In this document: positions 33,170 to 44,206 of the stretch, piece by piece
How positions within the stretch are numbered: the stretch's first letter is position 1
Layout of the letters: each line of letters starts with the position of its first letter
Assembly (NCBI GenBank): GCA_002914805.1
Contig: JXTB01000398.1
Coordinates: forward strand, 340,878-404,877
Direction of reading: 5' to 3'
Source of the DNA: Parasponia andersonii
Lineage: Eukaryota > Streptophyta > Magnoliopsida > Rosales > Cannabaceae
Length of the DNA: 64,000 bases
The notes under the pieces: model-generated
Seen by the model: only the letters and a program-made list of their open reading frames with translations
Database searches by the model: none
What the model was told of the DNA's origin: nothing
Position numbers and translations under genes: made by a program

Positions 33170-34690
33170 TTCCTTTTTGTAGAGGACCATCTCTAGCCAT
33201 GCCCAACTCTGGCGGTGAATGTTTCCTTCGTGACCGCCTATTCTTGATCGTTCACAATAGCACATCATTAGTTGGCCGCCACGCCCAAGCTGAGAGGACT
33301 GGCACGACAAAAGCTCCCTTCGCCAGCCGTGCCATGCCATTTTAGAATAGATATAGAGTAGGATAAAAGGGGAAAAGAGAGGAATAGATTTTAATTGGGA
33401 AATTAAATAGGAATGAGAACTGGTTACTCTTTATACGTTGGTTGCAAGTAGAGCGTAAAGTAGGGCAAAGCCAGGAATTAATTCAGAGTAGACACAATTT
33501 GATTTAGACAACTTTATTAAAACTTAATGAAGACAAAATTTTGAACTCAAATAGTAACACAAAATATAATTCAAGGGTTTAAGAGTGTCATTGACATTAG
33601 CATGATCAATTCTCATTTGGAAAAATTTTAAATAGTTAACAAAAGAATGGATATCAAGATCCAATTTTCATTTCCAACTAGTGAATACCGTGTAAGAAAG
33701 AATTTCAAAATTATAACACAACAATATATTTTACTTAATAAACTAACTATTAACCTTTTGGGACTCGTATCATCTGTCAAGGTTTCCTATCTTTTTCTCT
33801 CTCCTGCCGCATTTTAGTCGAGACGTCAAATAGGTCATGGCTCACGTGATGCATGTCCCTCTTCAGTCTTCTAATGGAAAGTGTCTTCCATTTGATCAAT
33901 TAAGATTTTAAAAGGGAAAAGCCCAAAGGTCGAACTTCCGTCTTCCCTGTCTCTCTCATGAGTAACTAAGTTCGAGATCAAAAAAGAGTGATCAGTGTAC
34001 TGAGACAAACAACAGGGCCGCCGTCGCACGTGCCGACAACAACGTCGGAGTACCAAACATTCTCTGTGTCTCAGCCTCCTCTTGGCATCAATTTGTAGAG
34101 TCCAGACACAATTCAAATCCTTCTCTCCCTAGCTTATTTTTTAAAGATATTTTACTATTTTTAATTTATGGTGATTTCACTATTTCCAGAAAGTGGACGC
34201 TTCCTCCTAGTCGACAAGAAGGAACCGAATAATACAAGAATAAAGCTTTTAGAACTAAACACCTATTCAAAGAAGATTAAAGTGAACCTACAAGAGGAGC
34301 CCTAAATCAGAGGAGGAAGATTTGGGACTTTCTTCGCTCGGCCTTGACGATGATGATGGAGTTCTCAATAGAGACGGCGGAGAGGAAAAAGAGAAAAAGT
34401 GGCCAGAGAAGGCTGGGGTGATGGCACCGAGGGAGTATTTGGCATATGCTTTATTTCATAGTTCTTCTCCGAATGAGGAGAGGAGTGCTGCTGGTTCTTC
34501 TCCATTATTGGTGGAGATTTTAATGATATATAACGAAAGAGCTTGGTATTTGATTCAGTCTATTGCAAATAATTAACCCTTTTTTCTTATAAATTAAAAG
34601 AGTTATCTCATTTTATTATATTCATACGTTCATAAATTCCTAGAGATAGGAGAAACCGAATCAATGGTGACTGCCTCAAAATTTGGAGGG

Positions 34691-34715
34691 GAAGAAGAAG
34701 AAGAAGAAGAAGAAG
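34691..34715 (+). repeat. (GAA)n microsatellite
   Basis: Eight consecutive GAA units. Confidence 0.95.
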
Positions 34716-35170
34716 GGCAGGTATCACGTGACACGTGACTTTCTAATACTTTTTCTTTCATTTATTTAAATATTACACGATTTAAAGTTGCTTCTTTTCC
34801 GATACGAGCATGTGAGTTTTATTGATGTGTCAATGTCTTATTCATCAAACAAAGAATGAGATTTTCGACATAGGATTCAGCTCCCAATTTTTGAGAATAA
34901 TGATACGTGCATACGGTGCTTAACAGTACGTAATAATAATGCGTTACAGAATGATTATAGTGTGGGATTCATTTTATTTATTATAAATATCCAATAACAA
35001 ATTTTTATCTCATGTAGTCTCGGGTATTCGCGGTGTCTATCGCATTGTCATAAACAAATGAGGGCAATAGTGATGGCACGAATAAACAAGACATAAAAGT
35101 ACTAGCTATTGCCCTTAAAAAAGAGAATCTGATTAAGTGGCTTGGCAAATCTGACCCAACAAGTAATATC

Positions 35171-35312
35171 GAGGACAATGTCCTCTGTAAAAGTGTGCTC
35201 AGTCGCTGGAACTAATTTCGTGTGATGAATTTTTACTTTTTATTTTTATTCTTTTAAAAATAGTACTAGCGAAGACAATGTCTTCAGTAAAAACTTTGGT
35301 GCACAGTGCGAA
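35171..35312. repeat. Two copies of a palindromic motif
   Basis: GAGGACAATGTCCTC (about 35171) and GAAGACAATGTCTTC (about 35271) are similar perfect palindromic arms, each followed by GTAAAA and CTCAGT/CACAGT. Such motifs occur in subterminal regions of plant CACTA elements; that link is a guess here. Confidence 0.5.
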
Positions 35313-35794
35313 ATAATGGCACCGTGCCAAAAAATTTGGGCACACCGTCCAAACATTTTCTCAAGGTGATCCCGCTATCTCAAGTCCTGCTCCTGCTCCT
35401 TGGTGATCCCGCTATCTCTCGGCCTGACAGTGGCGGTGCTCTTCCAACGCTCTCACGATTCTCTCAAGCTACATCAACGGCTTTTCCTTTCACTCTGTGA
35501 ACTTGTTTAAACATATGCATATATAATTTTTTTCTAAACGTAGAACAAGTGAGAAGGGACGAAGTCAAGATTTCTCACCCCAGGCCGAGTTGTAATTATA
35601 ATTTAAAAAATAATTAAAAATAATAATAAATATTATAATTTACTTAACACAGTTTTATTCTTAAAAAATGTTTGGTAATAAATTTGATTTATTATCTATA
35701 TCATTAAATATATCTTTTTCAATATAAATAAGTAAATGTCGATTTTTTAAAAAAATTTATAGAATATAATATCATCTATATATTAATAATAATA

Positions 35795-36632
35795 ATTAGT
35801 AAAATTAATACTAATATTATGAATCGATAAATGAGAAATTAAACATTGTATCTTATTACTTCAACTATTTTTTATGTAAGATTACTGATATTTTTTCAAT
35901 CCATTAAATTTCTCAGTGAAATACAGATTAATTATATATATTTCAAGTTGATGATCAAGTTTTCATGAATTCTATAGTAGAAAAATTTTCCGTATAATAC
36001 TCAGTAAAATGAGTTGACTTTTTTTATTATTAAAAGCTGAAAATATATCACATAGACATACGAACGGAGCCAATTTGCTGGTAGGGGGCTAAAGCCTCCC
36101 TCAATTTTTATTTTTTTATATATTCATTAAATTTGTTAAAATTTTTATATAACTCTTAAAAAAGTTTGAAAAATAAAATTAAACCCCCTAAAAGATTTTG
36201 AAAATATAATAAAATCTCATAAACCTATACTTAAAGTTTGCTGTATTAGTTAATAAAAAAAAGTCCAAACTCATTTCGGAATTAATATAATTCATTATTT
36301 TATTTTAATTGATTTCAAATAAATTCAATAAAGAAAATATATGCTTTACAAACTTGTTTTTTTGTATGGCATAATTGTGTCTATGTGATATATTTTTAGC
36401 TTTTAACAAGAAAAAATTAACTCATTTTATTGAGTATTATCAAAAAACTTTTCTACGATAGAACTCATGAAACTTGATCATCAACTTGAAATATATACAA
36501 TTAATTTGTATTTCAGTGAAAAATTTAATGGATTGAAAAATATCAGTGATTTTGTATATAAAATAGTTGAAGTAATAAGATACAATATTTAGTCTCTCAC
36601 TTATCATGATATTGGCATTAATTTTACCAATT
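35795..36632. repeat. Large imperfect inverted repeat (about 260-bp arms, 320-bp loop)
   Basis: The left arm 35795-36058 and right arm 36378-36632 are reverse complements with perhaps 85-90% identity by eye. Shared words include TATTTCAAGTTGATGATCAA, CAATCCATTAAATTT and AAAATATATCACATAGACA. The loop holds GGAGCCAATTTGCTGG and AT-rich sequence. It could be a foldback transposon or two copies inserted head to head. It has no coding capacity. Confidence 0.85.
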
Positions 36633-38507
36633 AATTTTACCAATGCTCGACATGTCTGATTTTTGCAAGCAACATAGTGGGCTGCCGATGAGCTCGTTTG
36701 ATACGAATTCTCTTTCGGCAGTAGAAGCTATTCAAAGAAGGAATGTTTTCTCTAAGAACAACTCTATTATAAATGGTATTCTGGATTTGTTATAAGAAGT
36801 CGATGATCGTCCTTGCTATTTTATTCCTCAGTTGATGATTAAAAAGCAACCTATAAATTTATTTTTCTCGTCTTATTATCTTAGATGCTAAGTAGAATAA
36901 AATCAATGTATTTCATATCTTAACTAGAGATTTGCTAGATACTAATTAATAAAAGTCCAGAGCCTCTCTTCCTTTCAAAAAAAAAATAAATAAATATTCC
37001 AAAAACTCGCATAGGGTGTGCAATCCTACAAAACGGCAAAACTGCCAAAACAGCCCTCCGAACATCTTGACTTGGTCAATACATCGCTACGCTGCCTTTT
37101 CTACAGTACCTGTTGATCAATGGCTCTTTTTGGGGAAAAAAAAAAAAAAAGAAATTATCCACGATTGAAGTGCGCATGCATACAATTAAATAATATTATC
37201 CTTTTCATTTTTTTTTTTCTTTTGAAAGTATAGGGAACGACTAAAATCGCTTGTTTTCTTGCTAAATGAAACCCCCTAAAACAATTACCCAATGAAGAGA
37301 AAAACACAAAAAAGTGAAAAAAACGAAAATATGATTTTATAGGCAAATGGGTATGGGTATATGCTCTATATATTCGAAGTATTTAATGAAATTTCTCAAA
37401 GTTAAAAATTAAAATATTTTAGGTATAATCATATTTTTTTGAACAATTATTGTGTGAGAAATATAGCTGTAAATTTTTTTATTTTTAAAGTAAGGCTTAA
37501 CTAATGACCACCACTTGCTACAAATTTAAAAAAAAATAATACACACTCTACTAAGGTTTGAATTGACCCACAAACTCACACACACATTCCTCAAGCCTTT
37601 GATCAACTGAGCTAGTCCGAGTTAGCTAGATATAATTGTAAATTAAGCACATTTAAAGCATATTTAATGAATTTCTGTAGACAGAATTATATTCTTTTTT
37701 TAAAAAAATTAAATAATATAATGATCCTAGAATTATAATCACTATAACACTTTATCTCTTGAATTTTCAAGTTATATAATAATAATTTATAAATAATATA
37801 ATTGTAAAAGCAATGTCCCATTTGTTAACAAAAAATAGTCATGAACTAAATATATAATTGACATTATTTATTTTTATGAGTCAAAATCTAGTTTTTAGTC
37901 TTAATTATTAAATTATGCAGTTTGCACAAACTTATTTATGTTAAAAGTTTAATAGTTTGTGGGAAAAAAATTATTATTATAATAATTACATAAATCTTGA
38001 TAGTCTATTATGTATGTTAAAAAATCATAATTTTATTATTGACTACAGTGATTAAACTATGTGTTTTGTGATAATTTAATTTTATTAAATATTTAACCAA
38101 TTAAGTTTAGTTCACTTAGTTTAAGGATTTAGGTATATATGTGTGAATACGAGAGAGTCAATATTTTATACCTTAGTAGTGTATGTGATATTTTCTTTTA
38201 AATTTATGATAAGACGTGGTACTTAACTAAGTTTTAATTTTTTAAAAATAATTATTATTGTAATAATTATATTATTTAAGAACGACTATTATTATATAAA
38301 TTAAAAATTCAGAGCTAAAACTGTTATAATTGAAGGATTATTAATATTTAATACCATTAACCTAAAAAGAACAAAATAATACGGAAACTAAAATGAGGAA
38401 ACTTTTGCAAACGCAGCCTAAATAGTCCTCTCCCTTGAGCACCGCCATTGAGAAAATCCCAAAATATCTTCGAATTCGATCATTGAAGCACCCAAATCTC
38501 AACCTCC
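36633..38507. other. AT-rich intergenic DNA upstream of the RING gene
   Basis: Long poly-A/T runs and AATAAT-like words; no motif or gene seen. The last few hundred bases must hold the promoter of the RING-H2 gene, but no clear TATA box stands out. Confidence 0.5.
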
Positions 38508-39068
38508 ATGCCTCCAGATCCTCACCACCACCACAACCATGCCGTACAAGGGCCATCGCCGAAACCTAACCAGAAGGTGCTTTCCCTCATCCTCAAAGCC
38601 CTCATTATGACCTTCATAACCTCCCTCTTCTTCCTCTTCCTCGGCGTCGCCGCCATTCTCTTCCTCTGTCTCGCCGGCGGAGCCCTCCACCGCCGCCGGA
38701 ACAGCGGCTCCAGCGCTGGCGAGCCCCGTCACCCGAATTCCGCTCCTGGGTTCTCGCCTCGGGACCTCAGGAGGCTTCCCCAGTTCCGTTGCCCGAAGGG
38801 GATCGAGGCTGAATGCGTGGTCTGTTTGGATGGGTTTAGGGAAGGTCAATGGTGCAGAAGACTCGTTGATTGTAGTCACGTCTTCCACCGTAGGTGCCTT
38901 GATACGTGGTTGCTTAAGGTCCCCGCCTGCCCGATTTGCCGGACACGTGTACGGTTGGATTTGGGCGATGCGGCATCGTCGTCTTCGGCTTCGTCTTCTT
39001 CGGCGTCGGCAAATTTGGGAGAGGAGGCTAAGCAGTGGTGGGGTTTCGATATTGGGCAGCGGATTTGA
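38508..39068 (+). CDS. RING-H2 finger protein, ATL type (E3 ubiquitin ligase)
   Basis: Intact 186-residue single-exon gene. A short His/Pro-rich N-terminus (MPPDPHHHHNHAVQGPSPKP) is followed by one transmembrane helix at residues 28-57, a basic stretch (HRRR), a GFSPRDLRRLP segment in place of the ATL GLD motif, and a complete RING-H2 domain: C103, C106, C122, H124, H127, C130, C141, C144, with CVVC and CPIC ends and the conserved Trp before the last Cys pair. The tail is Ser/Ala-rich. ATL proteins are plant-specific membrane-anchored ubiquitin ligases that pass ubiquitin from an E2 to target proteins, usually at the plasma or endomembranes. Length, start and absence of introns suit this family; the N-terminus recalls Arabidopsis ATL56. 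Targets cannot be inferred. The coding part is much richer in GC than its surroundings. Confidence 0.93.
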   Translation: MPPDPHHHHNHAVQGPSPKPNQKVLSLILKALIMTFITSLFFLFLGVAAILFLCLAGGALHRRRNSGSSAGEPRHPNSAPGFSPRDLRRLPQFRCPKGIEAECVVCLDGFREGQWCRRLVDCSHVFHRRCLDTWLLKVPACPICRTRVRLDLGDAASSSSASSSSASANLGEEAKQWWGFDIGQRI

Positions 39069-39081
39069 GTGTTTGATAGGC

Positions 39082-39106
39082 ATGTAATGTAATGTAATGT
39101 AATGTA
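39082..39106 (+). repeat. (ATGTA)n pentanucleotide repeat
   Basis: Five ATGTA units just after the stop codon of the RING-H2 gene, in its likely 3' UTR. Confidence 0.9.
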
Positions 39107-39125
39107 AGTTATGCATAACTTTTGA

Positions 39126-39699
39126 GATTTTGTATGATATGTGACTTGGGTTTTTGTGCTAATGCATAGTAGGTTCTAATTTGAATAAGAATCAAAGCAT
39201 GTTTTTTCATGCATATTTCTTTTTCTACTCTTTTCTTTTTGTGGTGGAGAAATGGTAGTGTGATTAGGTTTGTGATATGAGGTTTCTTTTCATGGAACTT
39301 AGTTGGTGAACCAAAGCTTTTAGTTTTATTTGTTTTTGTGGTTCAATTGAGATGATGCGAGGTCTTTTGTTTGGAGAAGCAACAGCAGTAGCAGATAAGC
39401 ACTTACTTTTTGGATTTTGTATGATATGTGACTTGGGTTTTTGTGCTAATTTATAGTAGGTTCTAATTTGAATAAGAATCAAAGCATGTTTTTTCATGCA
39501 TATTTCTTTTTCTAATTTTTTCTTTTTGGGGTGGAGAAATGGTAGTGTGACTAGGTTTGTGATATGAGGTTTCTTTTCATGGAATTTAGTTGGTGAACCA
39601 AAGCTTTTAGTTTTATTTGATTTTGTGGTCCAATTGAGATGAAGTGAGGTCTTTTGTTTGGAGAAGCAACAGCAGTAGCAGATTAGCACTTGTTTTTTC
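39126..39699. repeat. 287-bp tandem duplication downstream of the RING-H2 gene
   Basis: GATTTTGTATGATATGTGAC begins at 39126 and again at 39413. The units run in parallel to AGCAACAGCAGTAGCAGAT with only a few differences. The first unit may lie partly in the 3' UTR of the gene. The copies differ slightly, so this is not an assembly repeat. Confidence 0.92.
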
Positions 39700-42370
39700 A
39701 TGGCCACAATTTCCAGCTTTATTATTCTTCTTGGCCAAATACACAATGATTTTCTTTAATAGTTATTCGTCTTGAATTAAAAAGAACATGTCCTTGAAAA
39801 GAAACCCAGGTTTAGGTTTGTATGTTGTGCACTTTGTGCATTGTGCTTCTGTAGGAGCCTGAGTTCTTGTTTTGATCGTGATTATGATCTTTAGGAGTTT
39901 TAGTTTTAGATATCTCTTAACAAGAAGGAAGGCTGGCAGTGATGGCAGCTGAACAGGCCAGATAAGAAGACAAGAGTGATTCCACAATTTGTCCAACAAA
40001 TGTTTTTGCGTGTTTCTTTCCTTATTAATATGTACTTATATAGTTTCAGTGAGATTAAATCAATGTGGTCGTATAGAATAATTAAGATCCACATAAAATA
40101 GCTGCATAGCTCAATACCATTATACTTACATGCATCATTAACTCGTTGGATGAGAAGGCGGGGAAAGAGGTAGATAGGATATTAGTGTGGAGTAGATGAA
40201 GCTTCCACTCTTTATCGGTTTCGGTTTTAGTGCTAGAAACCACGGAACTGTTGAAGCCTCATTTATGATGGAGGATACCTCATAATAACTTTGGCTTGTG
40301 GAGTGCTCTGTAGTAATTTTTCTTATTTTGCTTTATGGTTTTATTCTATAATCCCTAGGTCATGTTCGTTGGCTTGGAAAGGCAAAAGAATTGGAATTGC
40401 TGGCTTGTGTGGCTACTCAATCAGTTCCTAGTGCTTACCCTTTCAGATGAAGGTTAATTGAAATAAAAAGGAGATTTGACAATAAGCTCTGCACTAGTGG
40501 TAGTGTGTTTGGTCTTGAGGTTTCAAGTGTGAGATTCTGCTCTTTGCGGCGGTGACAAATTGTGTTGCTCATGTTAGTTTTACACTAGCAAACTGTTTAC
40601 CATTTCTGGATTGCCAGTCAGTAGCTTTACGGTAGATGTGCCAATTTTGTGCTTTTCCTTGAGATTTTGCAGGATCGGCTTCAAACTAAATAGCATAATT
40701 TTCTAAACTGATTAGTGTATTCGCCTGCTTATATGTGGCAGATATATTTAGCGGTTAACTATGATTTTTCACTAGGTATGTTTTCGTCTTACCTCTTAAC
40801 TACAAAATTAATGTCTAATAACTAGGCATCAATTTCATTTTCTGATTTCCTTTCTCCCTGTTATTCTTGCTACACGATTCCCAGAACTTCCTTTCCCTCT
40901 CTTCTCTTATCCAATCTGTCTCGCCTTATCTCCACTGTCCATCATCATTTCTTTCTTCGTCACTGTAGCATCCTGGGCCTCTGGCTACTCTTTATCTCCT
41001 TCAATCATCCAAAGGGCATCTTCTTGTGATGTCACTGTGGTTGTTGGAGCTTGTGGTGTTAATGCATTATGGTGGCGCAGAGTTATTCGTAGTAACGGGC
41101 ATGCAGCGACAAAACAGATTTTCCAAGTATTGGACATTTGTTGATATTTGGATCAACTTTTCTGACAATGAAATTTTCTGGGTCAAGTTGCCCTGCAAAT
41201 TTTATTTTGGTAAATCTGTGATGGTAAGTTCTGTGCTGATTTTTCTTGATTTTTCTTTCTTCTTTTTTTTTTTTTTAAATGATTGGTAGCTATCTATTTG
41301 ATTTAATTGGTGAATTAGCTGGTTTTTGTCTGGCATTAATTTTTGCTTTGGGAATAATTTAAAAAAAAAAAAAAAAAAATTTATTGTTTTGAAACTTATG
41401 GTCTTCAGATACCTGAAAACTAAATTGCCTCAAAATTGAAAACCGATATATTGATTCATTGTCAGATTTATTTTGTTTGGATCTACTTTTAGAATTTTCG
41501 TGTTTAGAAACCTGTTTAACATCCCTACTTCACTGGAAAGCATTAAACATCCTTGTAGGCTTATTACTAAATGAAAGTTGTTAAAGAAGTGTCTCTAACT
41601 CTCCTTGGAAATAAGAAGTATGGGCAAACATACTCTGGGCAATTTTTTAATTTACATGTGTATATGGGGCCCTCTATATGATTCTGCTGAGATGACCAGT
41701 GGCAACAATGTTTTCCTTACTCGGCATAATTTCTTTCATCAGGAACAAAATGGTTAGTGATAACAAATTTCCAGTTGGGTTGTTTCAATGAATTTTATTT
41801 TTCTTCCAAGTAGTACAATCTGTTAGAAGAACTTTTTCTTTATTCCAGCGTCCCGAATCTGTGGACAAGAAATTTATAAATGGATGTAGTAGTAGTAGGT
41901 TGTACTTGGCTTAAGCTTAAGCTGGTCAAACAACCCATGGGGTTAGTTACGGTGGTCAGGTCCTGAATTGCTCAATTGAAATTTGGGTTTTGATTTCTCA
42001 TGGGACCCATCTACCATCTAGCTTTCTGCCTGCCAAAGATTATAGGGCCCATTGTAGGGTTCAACGGGAGGACAACTGTAAATATATAAATAAAGATAAA
42101 AAGAAGGTGAAAAAAACCTCTGGTTTGTTTTCAAAGCTGATACCTGTATTTCCTGAATTTCCCTGTAATTGAAACACTGGTATTTATTAGCACGAGATGT
42201 AAGCTTTGACTTCCCGGCTTTGGTAATATAATATGCTTTGCTGATCATCATCTGGTTTTGGTTGCATCAGTATTCAGTCTCACAACCCATTATTCATTCA
42301 TGATTGTATGATCTCTCTGTTGGAGAAATTAGTTTGTTTATGCTCCATACTAGACCTTATTTGACAACTA
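39700..42370. other. Intergenic DNA
   Basis: No supported gene. Poly-T at about 41260-41276 and poly-A at 41361-41379. An 87-codon frame at 41026-41289 (+) ends in a Phe run coded by poly-T and is not convincing. Confidence 0.45.
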
Positions 42371-42570
42371 TGCTTTGATTCAAAGTACTTTGTGATATAT
42401 GCTTTTGGACATAAATACCCCTAAAAATAACAAAGCATACCTTGTCCTTGTGCGTAAATCTCTCTCTCTCTCTCAATCGCATGAAGCTTCCCCTCCCTCA
42501 TTCACTCTCTGTCGCACGAACCCAGAAAAAGGCCACTTGAAACCTCACCGCGAACCAAACCTCTGTGAAG

Positions 42571-42610
<40 letters not shown>

Positions 42611-43531
42611 CGTGAAGCTACCTCTCTCTCTCTCTCTCGAACGACCGAAAGAATGAGACCACGATTTTGACATCTCACTCAGTCCTATCTTTGACCAATT
42701 TTTGACGATTTTGACCAAGGATCTTGATGGGCTTCGATTAATTAGGATTTCGACAGAGTTTCGATACGTGTTTTTGATGGTTCGACAGGTTTCAACGAAA
42801 ATTCGATGGCTTTCAATGAGGAGTTCTACGGATTTGGTGACAAGTATTTCGACGGGTTTCGATAACTAATATTTCAATAGTTTTCGATAAACATTCGATC
42901 GGTTTTGATACATACGAATTTCGACGCTTTTGGCAAGGATTTCAGTTGGATATAAGGTTATTTCGGCACCATTTCGATGCATTTCGACGCACTTCGACAG
43001 CTTTAAGACAAGGATCTTAAGAAGAATTTATAGTTATTTCAATGACCCTTTAAAGCATTTGGACACCATTACAACGGTTTCGATGAGCATCACAACTTTC
43101 AGATTCGATTTTTAAATGTTCTTTACCACCATCAAGAATGAAATCGAGAGTCGTTATTGCAAAGTGCAGGCAACCCAGTTGGAAACAAACTCAACATAGA
43201 CAACAAATTCAAGATAGAAATCTGGGTTTGCAAACGTGAAGGTGGTTTTTTTGCACTTTGATAGAAACACATGCCTCATCTATTCCTATATCTATCAGAC
43301 GAAGAGCGAGGAAAAAAAAAAAAAAATCTATCAGACGAACCCGAATTAGTTTGCAAATGACTCATAAAATGGACTGGGCTTTTGAACGTGAAGAGGAGTA
43401 ATTTTAGCAGAGAAATTGGTAAAGAGAGAGCATAGCATAGAGAAAAATGGAGCATAGTTATTTTAAGGGTATATTTTTGTGAATAAGTTGTCCCAATGCA
43501 TAGAATTTTTGAGTTTTATCAAGTTGAACAT
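42371..43531. mobile_element. Possible non-autonomous DNA element with decayed inverted ends
   Basis: Left end 42371-42441 (TGCTTTTGGACATAAATACC, then CCTAAAAATAAC) is an imperfect reverse complement of 43449-43531 (GTTATTTTAAGGGTATATTT, then AGTTGTCCCAATGCA). Between lie CT microsatellites, a block of degenerate TTTCGATGG words (42700-43100) and no gene. Similar TTTCGATGG/CCATCGAAA blocks occur at 10270-10850 in reverse. Family unknown. Confidence 0.4.
42452..42638 (+). repeat. (CT)n microsatellites
   Basis: CT runs at 42460-42473, 42571-42607 and 42621-42638 separated by short unique sequence. Confidence 0.95.
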
Positions 43532-44206
43532 ATGGCTCAAATTTTCTATATTTAACCTAATTTCCCCTCTGCAGTGTACTAAACTTATTTCTCAACAACT
43601 TCATTCCGTTACTGTTGATTACTAGGAAGTAGTAAAGAACTTTCCTCAGATTTCTTCTTTTAAGATGGAGGCATCTCAGTGGACTTTGGGAAAGTTTTCA
43701 TAATATTATGGTTAATCATTAGATGGCAAATGTTTCGAAGTCTTCATACTTGATCTTAGGAATTGGCATAATTACTGTGTCTTTCCTACATCTACCAAGT
43801 CAGATCCTTCTATTTGAAGAAGAAGACCAGGTATACATTGCCACATTGTAACCTACTTGTTACATTATTTAGTATCAAGTTATTAACCAACTTGACTAAC
43901 ATTTTTTAAATTGATAATATTAAATAATGTTGAATCTGGTGCTCTGTGAAATCCCAAAGGCCGCCACTAGCCATTTTTTTTTTTTTTTTTTCAAATTTGT
44001 TAGTCACAGTTGTTTATTATTATTAAGAAGGCAGTTTGGTTTTTATCTTCATTACTGATCTGTAATGTAATCCTCGTAAAAAGGGAAATTGGGAAAAGGG
44101 TGAAGGGTGTATCTGTAAATCCACAAGCGATCAAACCTAAACCTTCCACGTTTCGTTTGCCCACATTGCCAAATTTGTCGATCGAGGAAGAAGGGGAAGC
44201 GAGAAA
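43532..44206. other. Upstream region of the membrane-protein gene
   Basis: Non-coding; poly-T at 43974-43991. The 100 bases before the start codon are purine-rich and probably the 5' UTR. Confidence 0.45.

Larger units (their letters stand above)
33170..35794. other. Intergenic DNA
   Basis: No supported gene. Open frames at 33139-33345 (+), 33871-34116 (-) and 34322-34576 (+) match nothing known to me. The last (MGLSSLGLDDDDGVLNRDGG, then a Lys-rich stretch and LVEILMIYNERAWYLIQS) has an ordinary protein look and could be a gene fragment. 35367 and 35402 both start GGTGATCCCGCTATCTC, a short direct repeat. Confidence 0.4.

Noticed and set aside
38499..39116. 205-codon minus-strand frame over the RING-H2 gene
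   Set aside because: Longer than the real gene but is the complement of its codons, with Arg and Glu runs and no domain; the plus strand has a complete RING-H2 pattern.
39264..39746. 160-codon minus-strand frame with an internally repeated sequence
   Set aside because: It arises from the 287-bp tandem duplication, whose length is not a multiple of three, and has no recognisable content.
41026..41289. 87-codon frame (+)
   Set aside because: Ends in a Phe run from poly-T and has no motif; likely chance.
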